This document shows, piece by piece, positions 27,142 through 34,829 of a DNA stretch of 64,000 nt. The stretch spans positions 1-64,000 of the forward strand of contig JAHHGX010000080.1 of the NCBI GenBank assembly GCA_019359675.1. The letters are read 5' to 3'. Within the stretch, counting starts at the first letter, position 1. Every line of letters begins with the position of its first letter. Under the pieces are notes generated by a model, which was not told the DNA's origin, did not search any database, and was given only the letters and a program-made list of their open reading frames with translations. The stretch is from Calothrix sp. FI2-JRJ7. GTDB taxonomy: Bacteria > Cyanobacteriota > Cyanobacteriia > Cyanobacteriales > Nostocaceae. The translations under genes and the position numbers were made by a program.

Positions 27142-27966
27142 TTATTCAGATATCCATTTCCAAACTTGGTAAGCACCATATCCGACAGCGGCAGCAGCAG
27201 CGGCAGGTGCTGCAACTGTAATAACAACACCCGCAGCCATTCCACCACCTACTACTCCACCAATCGCTGCTAAACCGGATGTTATGCCAGCAGCACTTAA
27301 ACCTGCCGTTCCGGCTGCTGCAACTGCACCAATCGCTCCCGCTGTACCAGCCGCAGCACCAACAGTCGTCATTGACCTACCAACAGCACGAGCTTCCCGC
27401 TCCTCGCTGGTAAGATTTTCGTCGTCCTCCAAAACTTTATTCATTGCCACAGTTGTGATTGCAGCAGGAGCCATACCCAATGCGCCAATACCAGCAACGG
27501 CACCACCGCCTACAATACCACCGACTGTTGCAAGACCAGACATGATGCCTGCACCACTCAATCCTGCTGCTGCACCCGCTGCACTCACAACACCAAGACT
27601 ACCAGCAACTGCGGCACCACTACCAGAAGCGCCCCCTGTTGCTGAAGAAGCATTTTTTACTTGCTCACTTTTGTGAACACCAGTCTTACACCATCTCGCA
27701 AAGTGTTCACAGTTATTATTAAATAAGTTGTAAGCACTCTCCCCTATTCTGCTTTGAGCGCGTTTGATTACAAAATCTGACGAGTCGCACTTACCATAAT
27801 TTACTATAGTCACACATCTACCAGATGCAAAGGCAGCCCAGGTGGTGAGTTCAATAATACCTTTACCATTTATTTTTGTGTAATGTATAACTTTGCCATT
27901 CCCACAGTCAATACCGTGATGAGTATATGTACCGCAGTTAACGTAGATGTGGTCGCCCTTAGCCAT
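27142..27966 (-). CDS. LRAT/NlpC-P60-like protein with glycine-alanine membrane tail, 274 aa
   Basis: Residues 1-95 match the lecithin:retinol-acyltransferase-like fold: G-D-H-I-Y-V, a catalytic histidine in T-H-H-G-I-D-C and a catalytic cysteine in N-N-N-C-E-H-F-A-R-W-C. Such enzymes transfer or hydrolyse acyl groups on lipids. The remaining 175 residues form repeated, very hydrophobic Gly/Ala helices (twice G-L-A-x-I/V-G-G-x-V-G-G-G), interrupted by an acidic loop (E-D-D-E-N-L-T-S-E-E). This layout would place a lipid-modifying head at the membrane. Whether it is a toxin-like effector is speculation. Confidence 0.7.
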   Translation of the reverse strand: MAKGDHIYVNCGTYTHHGIDCGNGKVIHYTKINGKGIIELTTWAAFASGRCVTIVNYGKCDSSDFVIKRAQSRIGESAYNLFNNNCEHFARWCKTGVHKSEQVKNASSATGGASGSGAAVAGSLGVVSAAGAAAGLSGAGIMSGLATVGGIVGGGAVAGIGALGMAPAAITTVAMNKVLEDDENLTSEEREARAVGRSMTTVGAAAGTAGAIGAVAAAGTAGLSAAGITSGLAAIGGVVGGGMAAGVVITVAAPAAAAAAVGYGAYQVWKWISE

Positions 27967-28142
27967 AAATTTTCTCTAAATATGTTCTTTGTTCCAATAT
28001 CTATTCTTGAAACTAGAAATAGGCAAAGAAACTGTAAAGACAAGCATAAATTTTTACTACAAAATCAATAAATTACTTGCTTTATTAAGCGTACTTTTAC
28101 TGACATAGAAAAGATGCCGTTCATGCAAAAAATTGAGGACGT

Positions 28143-28265
28143 ATGATGATAAGCGTCGAAGATGCCCAATGGCTAGGGTTAAAGACCAAATCAGTGGTAC
28201 GTTTTTTTGTAACTTCACCGAAGCCCCCATTGACTCTCAATCATCGCTCCATAACGATGGAGTAA
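28143..28265 (+). CDS. Possible 40-aa protein
   Basis: The frame M-M-I-S-V-E-D-A-Q-W-L-G-L with GAGG upstream. Its end coincides with a perfect hairpin CTCCAT/ATGGAG, so the region may instead be an RNA structure. Weakly supported. Confidence 0.25.
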   Translation: MMISVEDAQWLGLKTKSVVRFFVTSPKPPLTLNHRSITME

Positions 28266-28505
28266 AGCTATTAGAGGATTAATGGTAATAATTCTCATGA
28301 TTGTATCCAACGACCCAACAAAGGCTCACCAAAGATTTACCAAAGCTTGATATCAACGGCTATTTCAGCATCTTAGCTCATTGGAATGAGAATAATTCTA
28401 TGTTCTTGGTTTTTGTTTTGCTGGAGGGGGGGTCAGCAAAGGTTGCAAAAAAAAACACCGGGCATGTTCTCCGGTGTATCTAGCTTTTATGGCATAAAAA
28501 AGTTC
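28266..28505. other. Noncoding gap
   Basis: I see no gene of quality. A GGTGT/ACACC hairpin near 28455-28480 could terminate transcription from either side. Confidence 0.35.
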
Positions 28506-28718
28506 CTATCCTGATTGTTCGGAATTTTGCGATAGGAAATAATCTTTGATAGCCTCTCGGTACTGCTTAAAACTGCGACTACGAACAACCGCCGATTTCT
28601 TCCAAGGCTCATGACGGTGATTTCTATGCTTTGGCGGTTGAGACACAGAAAATTCAAGCCAAGCAATAGCCGCGTCTACCCTCGCTCGGTCTTTAATTTG
28701 TTCAATATTGCCTGCCAC
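28506..28718 (-). CDS. Small basic protein, 70 aa, GTG start
   Basis: Starts with GTG at 28718, preceded by a strong GGGAGG 6 bases upstream, and overlaps the end of the upstream gene by 43 bp. The sequence is basic with A-A-I-A-W-L-E-F-S-V, a pattern shared with the 47-aa protein at 25817, and an arginine-rich middle. The overlap and the ribosome binding site argue that it is real. Function unknown. Confidence 0.6.
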   Translation of the reverse strand: MAGNIEQIKDRARVDAAIAWLEFSVSQPPKHRNHRHEPWKKSAVVRSRSFKQYREAIKDYFLSQNSEQSG

Positions 28719-28954
28719 TGATTACCTCCCTCTTGAGCAATGCTATAAACCTCTTGTGCTGTCAGCGGCGCCGCTGATTGTTCTACTGTTTGGGTTGCTG
28801 GTGCAGGTTTCACATTGGTGTTGTTTGTGTTGGTGTTTTTGTACCAATTTATACTTTGCTCTAGTTGCTGCTCATAAGCTGCGGTATTACTGCGCCATAT
28901 TTTTTCAATTCGTTCAAAACGCTGTTGCATGTCCTTTTCAAAATCTGAAGCCAT
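28676..28954 (-). CDS. Hypothetical protein, 92 aa
   Basis: It has a helical N-terminus (F-E-K-D-M-Q-Q-R-F-E-R-I-E-K-I-W), an asparagine/threonine-rich linker, and a helical C-terminus (T-A-Q-E-V-Y-S-I-A-Q-E-G). It is coupled to the 70-aa gene through their overlap. There is no clear ribosome binding site. Unrecognised. Confidence 0.5.
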   Translation of the reverse strand: MASDFEKDMQQRFERIEKIWRSNTAAYEQQLEQSINWYKNTNTNNTNVKPAPATQTVEQSAAPLTAQEVYSIAQEGGNQWQAILNKLKTERG

Positions 28955-29200
28955 AAAATTAATAAAAACAGGTTACATAAATACATTCCCGTCAAAATCG
29001 GAGAGCGATACCAGCGGTCAAATTTACTGTTCCCGTATTCCCCGAATAGTTTCGTAGTTTTATTTTTGACATGCTATTATGTGCTAATCCGCCTCGCAGC
29101 TTACCCACTGATGCTTCACCGCTCTTATTTTTGTACAAATATACTTGCTAAAAAAATGAAAAAATAGTATAAATTTAATTGGTATTTAATGAGCTAAATT

Positions 29201-30520
29201 ATGCATGACAATATTAAAGAAAAATTAACTTATTCTATTAATGATTTACTATTAATTATTCAGCCTTTAGCTGCTCAATTTGTTGAATTATATAGCCAAT
29301 TTAGTAGAGTTGGAAACTCTCAATGGAGTTCGGCATGGGCAACTCGTCCTAATCTCACAAAAATTTTCATACAAGTACAATCAGTGCTAGACAAATTAGG
29401 CAATGAGTTTATAGAAGTATTTCGTACTAATTATCCTAGTTATGAACATTTGGTTGGGTTCCGAAGTTTTGGGTTATTGAATATTTTACATGACCCATCA
29501 TATATTTTAAGAAGTATTCTGTGTGAGTTATGGAATAGACATAAAACTTTCCAAGTTAGTTATGGGCAAGTCGATACAATTGTTCAGGAGTTTGCTGATT
29601 TTGTAGATTGTTCAAATTTTCGGTTTCGCTACTTCGCACAACTTTTGAACTACAAGATGGCTCCGGAGATAATCCCTCTAACTAATGATATTAATATTCG
29701 GCAGTTAAGCGAAAAGGAAATTAATGAAATATACGCTAACCCTTCTTTAAGCTTTAACCAAACGCTACCCATGTTTGGACCACATGACTTTATACTAGAA
29801 GGTGAATTTGAAGAAAGAAAAGTATTTGGTAATCAAGAACAAGGGTTAAATGACGAAACCATTGTTGAGAAAATAGTTAAACCATCTCTTGATAAAGCTA
29901 TTCTTGCATTACGAACATTTCAAAGCGGACGTGTTGGTTATAATATGATTCGCTTTAAACCGATTAAGTTTTGTCCTGTAATAGTTCCAGGTTTGGGTAA
30001 CGGTAATCTGTATGTTCCTATTGGAATTTATAATGTATCGGAGCATGATGTAGAAAATTTACAACGTCATTCAAAGTTAATTTTTTCTAGTTTAGATACA
30101 CCATTAGAGACGGCTTGCAAAAGGCTTAGTGATGCAGAAACCCGAACAAGCCCTCAAGACAGTCTTTTTGATGCAGTAGTAGGATTAGAGGCTATTTTGC
30201 TTGCTGATTTAAACGAGCGCGGAGAATTAAGATTTCGTTTTGCAATGAACTACTCTACTTTATTTGATACCCCAGAAGAACGGTTAAACGCATTTAATAT
30301 TGCAAAGAAGCTTTATGACCTCCGTAGCACTATTGCACATGGTAGCACGTTAAAAAAAACATATAAATTAGGAGATGAAAATTTAACTGTCAGTCAAACT
30401 GCACAAAAATCCTGTCAAATACTTCGTAATGTCATCAATTATTTTTTAGATTATCCAGATAAATCAGCTTATAAAAAGTCAGAGTTCTGGGTAAATAGAT
30501 ATTTTGGTATTAAAAAATAA
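29201..30520 (+). CDS. HEPN-domain protein (Apea-like), 439 aa
   Basis: The C-terminal third (residues about 310-420) has the HEPN signature R-x4-H as L-R-S-T-I-A-H-G, preceded by helices with a conserved acidic residue (V-V-G-L-E-A-I-L-L). It resembles Apea-like HEPN proteins. HEPN domains are metal-independent RNases or RNA-binding modules common in abortive-infection and toxin systems. The N-terminal 300 residues are unassigned and contain no clear sensor. No small antitoxin gene is directly adjacent on the same strand. A defence role is likely but inferred. Confidence 0.65.
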   Translation: MHDNIKEKLTYSINDLLLIIQPLAAQFVELYSQFSRVGNSQWSSAWATRPNLTKIFIQVQSVLDKLGNEFIEVFRTNYPSYEHLVGFRSFGLLNILHDPSYILRSILCELWNRHKTFQVSYGQVDTIVQEFADFVDCSNFRFRYFAQLLNYKMAPEIIPLTNDINIRQLSEKEINEIYANPSLSFNQTLPMFGPHDFILEGEFEERKVFGNQEQGLNDETIVEKIVKPSLDKAILALRTFQSGRVGYNMIRFKPIKFCPVIVPGLGNGNLYVPIGIYNVSEHDVENLQRHSKLIFSSLDTPLETACKRLSDAETRTSPQDSLFDAVVGLEAILLADLNERGELRFRFAMNYSTLFDTPEERLNAFNIAKKLYDLRSTIAHGSTLKKTYKLGDENLTVSQTAQKSCQILRNVINYFLDYPDKSAYKKSEFWVNRYFGIKK

Positions 30521-30675
30521 TAAGTGCGGTGTAGACTAGTGGGGAGTTTTAATGTTCCCCATCGGTTTAGATTTTAAAAGATAGAAACCTGTGTACATTC
30601 GTTGTTAATTAGCGGTGGTTGTTTCACTGTGTGTATTTTAGTGAACTTCACCGTGGGCTTGGTTTTAAATGAGCC

Positions 30676-31002
30676 TCAATCGTTAAAAAGTGTATTGTGT
30701 ACATGTTCCGCTAAACTAAAATCATTTAAATCAAAAATACGGTTGTACCCAGCGCTTATTAGCCTGCGTTCCGATTCAGTGCGTAGATGCCGCTCAACAT
30801 GACGTGTCCACCTACCCTGTTTCTTTAGCGCAGCAAAATTATCTCCAGTTGGGCTAAAGAAAAATACTTTATCCACACATGGACGACCTGCGCTTAACTC
30901 GCGGATTTTATTCCGCATTTGACTACCAGATTTTAAATACAGTTTCCACATCTTGGGGGTGGTGCGGAGAAAAATCGTAGTTTCTTGTTTGTTGCATTCC
31001 AT
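30676..31002 (-). CDS. Hypothetical protein, 108 aa
   Basis: Basic, with T-P-K-M-W-K-L-Y-L-K-S-G-S-Q-M-R-N-K-I-R and an acidic end (F-D-L-N-D-F-S-L-A-E). It is convergent with the HEPN gene. There is no clear start signal and no family match, so it could be a chance frame, but codon usage looks reasonable. Confidence 0.4.
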   Translation of the reverse strand: MECNKQETTIFLRTTPKMWKLYLKSGSQMRNKIRELSAGRPCVDKVFFFSPTGDNFAALKKQGRWTRHVERHLRTESERRLISAGYNRIFDLNDFSLAEHVHNTLFND

Positions 31003-31135
31003 TGATTTCTATAAAGAAGTAACGAGCTAAAAACGCATAAGCATTGCAGCGTAACCGTTTTAGCTTATGGATACTGTTATTTTTCCTGTAATAACATTCT
31101 ATAGGTTGCAATCAATGGATAATGCAAAAACCATT

Positions 31136-31233
31136 GAGTAACAGGGTAGGTAACAGAGTACAAGCAAACCCTGTTACTCCCAGGATGCTTGTACAGCAAG
31201 GGTTTTGCAACAGGGTAACAGAGTAACAGGGTA
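31136..31233. repeat. Iteron-like cluster of TAACAGRGTA
   Basis: Within about 100 bp, GTAACAG(A/G)G or its complement occurs five to six times, and ACAAGC / GCTTGT with CCCTGTTAC / GTAACAGGG can form a nested cruciform. Runs of short direct and inverted copies next to an AT-rich tract (31240-31300) are typical of a plasmid origin, but the binding protein is unknown. Confidence 0.5.
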
Positions 31234-31917
31234 TTTTTTAATCCGTTATACTTTTAAAAGTTTTTTTTGATTTTGCTTTTGCGTTTTTTTTTACTAATCA
31301 TTCCATAGCACCACAAAGATATTGGGGGGACAAATTTTCCAATAAAAAATCTTTTTGGTCGCGCAATAATATGTATACTACCTTTTGTCTCGATGTCTTT
31401 CTAAAACCCAATAATGAACACTCAACTGAATAACCATCTTTCAGCGCCTAAATACTTTTGTAGTATTCGTGTGACAGTGCTTAATCCGGTTTTCTGTTCG
31501 GATGCTACTAGATAGCCTAAATGCGAAGTAGTTTTTGGATTTGCAGCTAAAGTCAGGATATTTTGATTCATTGATTCAACCAAATCGTTATTTAGAGCCG
31601 ATCTGGAAAGGTAGTTTCTTCAGCAAAAGCTTAGATACCGAACTCCCACAGACAATTTTCAAGCCACATCATTTATAAAGACCTGTGAAGCACCACTGTA
31701 TTAATTATACGAGATATTTAAGTATAATAACGCAAGCGTCGAAAATTGTAATATGACGATACAATAATACAAAATTTCTATTTTTACGTATTGCTAGGTA
31801 TAAAAACTTAAAATTTATAACTGATGTACATTAAAAACACACCTTAATCATGAAGATAATGATAAGCCTTAAAGTGCTTAATTAACCAAATATTGTTGGT
31901 GGGCTTATTTCGTGTCC
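31234..31917. other. Mostly noncoding, with a 49-codon remnant
   Basis: A minus-strand frame at 31422-31571 (M-N-Q-N-I-L-T-L-A-A-N-P-K-T-T) contains G-Y-L-V-A-S-E-Q-K-T-G. About 38 bp of it recur inverted at 34442-34482, which suggests fragments of one scattered gene. Nothing else is recognisable. Confidence 0.4.
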
Positions 31918-33933
31918 TTAATCTTTTGCTTCTGCTTCTATTTCCTGCCAGCCTTTGATCGCACCAACAATAAAAGCACCTGCTGGATTATCAATTGCTT
32001 TTTCAAGTGCAGCTAAACCCCCTTCCTTAGCAGCATTTATGACACGTTTTTTCAATGTTGGACTGCTTTCAATTTGATTAATGGCTTCTGCTGCCACTAC
32101 CATTTGTTGTGATGTAGTGGTACTTGGATAAGTTTGTTCTAATTGTTTTAGTAACAATTGAATCTCACCAGCAGCTTGGGCAAGACTTTGGGGTTGTCCC
32201 GCAGCGTAGTAATTACCTTGCACGTAGTCGCGTTCAATGCGCTCGTTGTAGTTGCCCCCACCTGTATTGATATGGCGATCGCTAGTCATTGTTGTATCTC
32301 CTTGATTGTTATAGGTTTGTGCATAAAAATTAGGACGCTCCAGCGCTGTTGTTATCATATTTTCTAATCTGCTAATTTGAACGGTTTGGCTAGTTATTAA
32401 TTCTCTAAACTCTTGTTCTGCCAATGCTTTAAGTTGATTGTAATTGATATAATATTCTTTGCTTAATTCTGATTTATTTGCTGCTATTGTGGTTTTAGCA
32501 CGGAGTAATATTTTATCCTCACCCCGCCTCTCTATTGCGACTATTTCAAGTTCAGCATTTGGATTGTCTTCCGCCAGTTGTTTGAATGCGGTAGCGATCG
32601 CATGGGGGTCAACACCTTGGCTGTGGTAAAGGTCTAGGGTGTCAAAAATAGGCTGAATAAAATCCCTAAACTCCCCATCTTCAAAGACCTCTTCTCTATT
32701 ATCTGGCTTTCGCCAAGGATCGGGGTCATCTTTTGTAGGAAGTCGCATATAAACGTACTGGCATCTCACTCCATCAATTTTGGTGTCGGTGGTAATGCCC
32801 CAATCTTGAATGTATGCCCCTGTGAGAGTAGCCCCTGTTAAATCAGTTTCATTAAGTTGAGCCTGTACTAATTTTGCTCTGGATAAATCTGCATCTTTTA
32901 AATTCGCTTTACTTAAATCTGCGCCAATAAAACTCACATCTACTAAATTGGCTCCTTGAAAATTTACTCCTCGCAAGTCTTCGCGGTCAAAATTCAAGTT
33001 TAGTCCCTGGCTTGTTACCAGAACTTGACGCAGTTGTGCTTTTTGCAGGTAAGTTGTTCCAGGGCGAATACGGTCAAGTTTTTTAGTTTTACTGAAACAG
33101 GTACAAGTCAAATTAGCTTTTCTAAAGTCTGTACTTTTAAGTGTGGCTCCAGTGAAGTTGACATCAGTTAAATTAGAAGAGCGAAAGCTTGTACCGCCTT
33201 TGGCTGCAAAAGCAACAGCAATATTCCGAATAATGGCGTATTTTTCATCTCCTTTCATTGCTTTCCAGGCAATGTAAGCACTAAGTAAAACTCCGGCTCC
33301 GGCGACGGCTAAAGCTCCGGCGACGGCTCTGCCTCCGGTGAAGGCTCCGGTGAAGGCGAAAGCGATGGCTCCGGCTAAAGCTCCGGCTCCGACGAAAGCG
33401 AAGGCTCCAGCGAGGGCGACGGCTCCGGCGACGGCTCCGGCGATGGCGACGGCGGCACCTGCGGCGACAGAGAAGGCTTCGGCTCCAACGAGGGCAATGG
33501 TATACCTGATGGTTCCAACGAAGGCGAGAGCGATGGCTCCAGCGAAGGCGACGGCTAAGACTCCGGCGACGGCGACGGCTAAGGTTGGGTTTAATCCTTG
33601 GCGAAGGATAATTATAAATAAAACAATTACTATTATTAAGGCAATCCAGCTTGTAATTTTATCTTCTAAACTTGAAGTCTCAGAAGCTATCAACACTCCA
33701 GTGATAGCTGAAAAAAATCCTGAAATTCCAGATAGCACCCAAGAAAGACAGACTAAAAAAATAGCCCAACGCCTTTGCAGTCCAGCAGTAGCATGACTAA
33801 AGTTTGCGTTTCTCAGATTAGCACCTGTAAAATTTGCGCTTCGGATATCTGCATAGCTAAAATTAGCACCCTTAAGGTCTTGACCTTTGAATGAGTGACC
33901 GCGCAGATTTCGACCGGAATAGTCTGCTGGCAT
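31918..33933 (-). CDS. Pentapeptide-repeat membrane protein with effector-type C-terminus, 671 aa
   Basis: Starts M-P-A-D-Y-S-G-R-N-L at 33933, downstream of a longer but unlikely frame. Residues about 5-50 and 270-400 are A-(D/N)-L-x-x pentapeptide repeats that form a right-handed beta-helix. Between them lie two ordinary membrane helices and a very long Ala/Gly/Val hydrophobic stretch, encoded by short tandem DNA repeats (33290-33590, GGCTCC/GGCGAC units). The last 250 residues are charged and helical, with a G-G-G-N-Y-N-E-R-I motif followed by a helical domain seen at the end of many cyanobacterial effector-associated proteins. A function at the membrane is likely; details are unknown. Confidence 0.75.
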   Translation of the reverse strand: MPADYSGRNLRGHSFKGQDLKGANFSYADIRSANFTGANLRNANFSHATAGLQRRWAIFLVCLSWVLSGISGFFSAITGVLIASETSSLEDKITSWIALIIVIVLFIIILRQGLNPTLAVAVAGVLAVAFAGAIALAFVGTIRYTIALVGAEAFSVAAGAAVAIAGAVAGAVALAGAFAFVGAGALAGAIAFAFTGAFTGGRAVAGALAVAGAGVLLSAYIAWKAMKGDEKYAIIRNIAVAFAAKGGTSFRSSNLTDVNFTGATLKSTDFRKANLTCTCFSKTKKLDRIRPGTTYLQKAQLRQVLVTSQGLNLNFDREDLRGVNFQGANLVDVSFIGADLSKANLKDADLSRAKLVQAQLNETDLTGATLTGAYIQDWGITTDTKIDGVRCQYVYMRLPTKDDPDPWRKPDNREEVFEDGEFRDFIQPIFDTLDLYHSQGVDPHAIATAFKQLAEDNPNAELEIVAIERRGEDKILLRAKTTIAANKSELSKEYYINYNQLKALAEQEFRELITSQTVQISRLENMITTALERPNFYAQTYNNQGDTTMTSDRHINTGGGNYNERIERDYVQGNYYAAGQPQSLAQAAGEIQLLLKQLEQTYPSTTTSQQMVVAAEAINQIESSPTLKKRVINAAKEGGLAALEKAIDNPAGAFIVGAIKGWQEIEAEAKD
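33290..33590 (-). repeat. Low-complexity tandem repeat inside the pentapeptide gene
   Basis: GGCTCC, GGCGAC and GGCTAA-type hexamers repeat for 300 bp and encode the Ala/Gly/Val membrane region. The GC content is far above the surroundings. Length variation by slippage is expected. Confidence 0.75.
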
Positions 33934-34081
33934 AACTTTACAGATTAATAAGGTAATATTGATATTCAGATACACTTAAATTATGCAGCATTCCGGTAAA
34001 AATACAAAAATTCCGGTAAAAATACAAAAATATACTTAAAATAGCTCCTGTTAACTGCTGTGGTTTGCCAATTTATACCTA

Positions 34082-34249
34082 ATGGGCATCTTAATCAATG
34101 AAAAAGCCCTCCCCATTGAAGCGGTGATTTTGGATCAAGAAGCGCAGCCCATTCTCGGCACGCCCCTACTTAAACTCATATGCGAAGTAACTGAAAGCCG
34201 CTTTGTCATAGACTTTTTGCGCTCGATTATCAGTTTCGAGACCAACTAA
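34082..34249 (+). CDS. Possible small protein, 55 aa
   Basis: The frame M-G-I-L-I-N-E-K-A-L-P-I-E-A-V-I-L-D has normal codon character but no strong ribosome binding site. It may be the N-terminal remnant of a longer gene. Unrecognised. Confidence 0.35.
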   Translation: MGILINEKALPIEAVILDQEAQPILGTPLLKLICEVTESRFVIDFLRSIISFETN

Positions 34250-34829
34250 ATTGTTGAAATTGTCCACTTCTATGAGACTGTTTAATATCTTTTTACCCTT
34301 AAACTAGACAAAAAATAAGAACTAGAGATTGAGCCGAGATACGAGTAATTTCCTGCAAGATGACCCCAAAAGGCTTGATTTCTTGTTACCAACCACAGCT
34401 TTTTGACTCTAATGTAGCAATTTATTAAACCTTGACAGAGTAGGCTATCTAGTAGCATCCGAACAGAAAACCGGATTAAGTTTCCAATGCTCTGTCGTCG
34501 GAAAGTCTATTATTGTGTTATTCGCTGATACTTGTTTTCGATACGAGACGGCGCGCTTTATTTTTGGTGCCCACCCAGTAAATAACCAATCATTAGTTTA
34601 TGTAATGTAGGAGAATCAACAAAGTGTAGAACAGTGACTGCTTATTATATATAGACTATTGGGGATTCACTGTTCTACGCCTCCGACCTTACACAGCAAG
34701 GGTTTCGACGATTTTAAAATCAACGTTTTTTCTAGTATTTTTGTAGAACAGTCAACCCAGCAGTGAGTATTATTGCTTATCAGCGAAACTTATCAATGGA
34801 AGAGTTTTGTCCTTCCACTGATACATTTA
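34250..34829. other. Noncoding, with gene fragment and long direct repeat copy B
   Basis: 34442-34482 repeats, inverted, a piece of the small frame at 31422-31571. 34572-34796 repeats 13252-13475, including the 12-bp hairpin and AACAGTGA motifs. It lies directly downstream of the replication gene. Confidence 0.6.
34572..34796. repeat. Long direct repeat, copy B
   Basis: Second copy of the iteron- and hairpin-bearing segment at 13252. The arms GTAGAACAGTGA and TCACTGTTCTAC are fully conserved between copies, while several flanking bases differ; that pattern suggests selection on the hairpin. Confidence 0.75.

Noticed and set aside
27284-27676. 130-codon alanine/proline-rich plus-strand frame
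   Set aside because: Antisense of the Gly/Ala tail of the LRAT-like gene.
33338-33796. 152-codon alanine/lysine/proline-rich plus-strand frame
   Set aside because: Antisense reading of the hexamer repeats within the pentapeptide-repeat gene.
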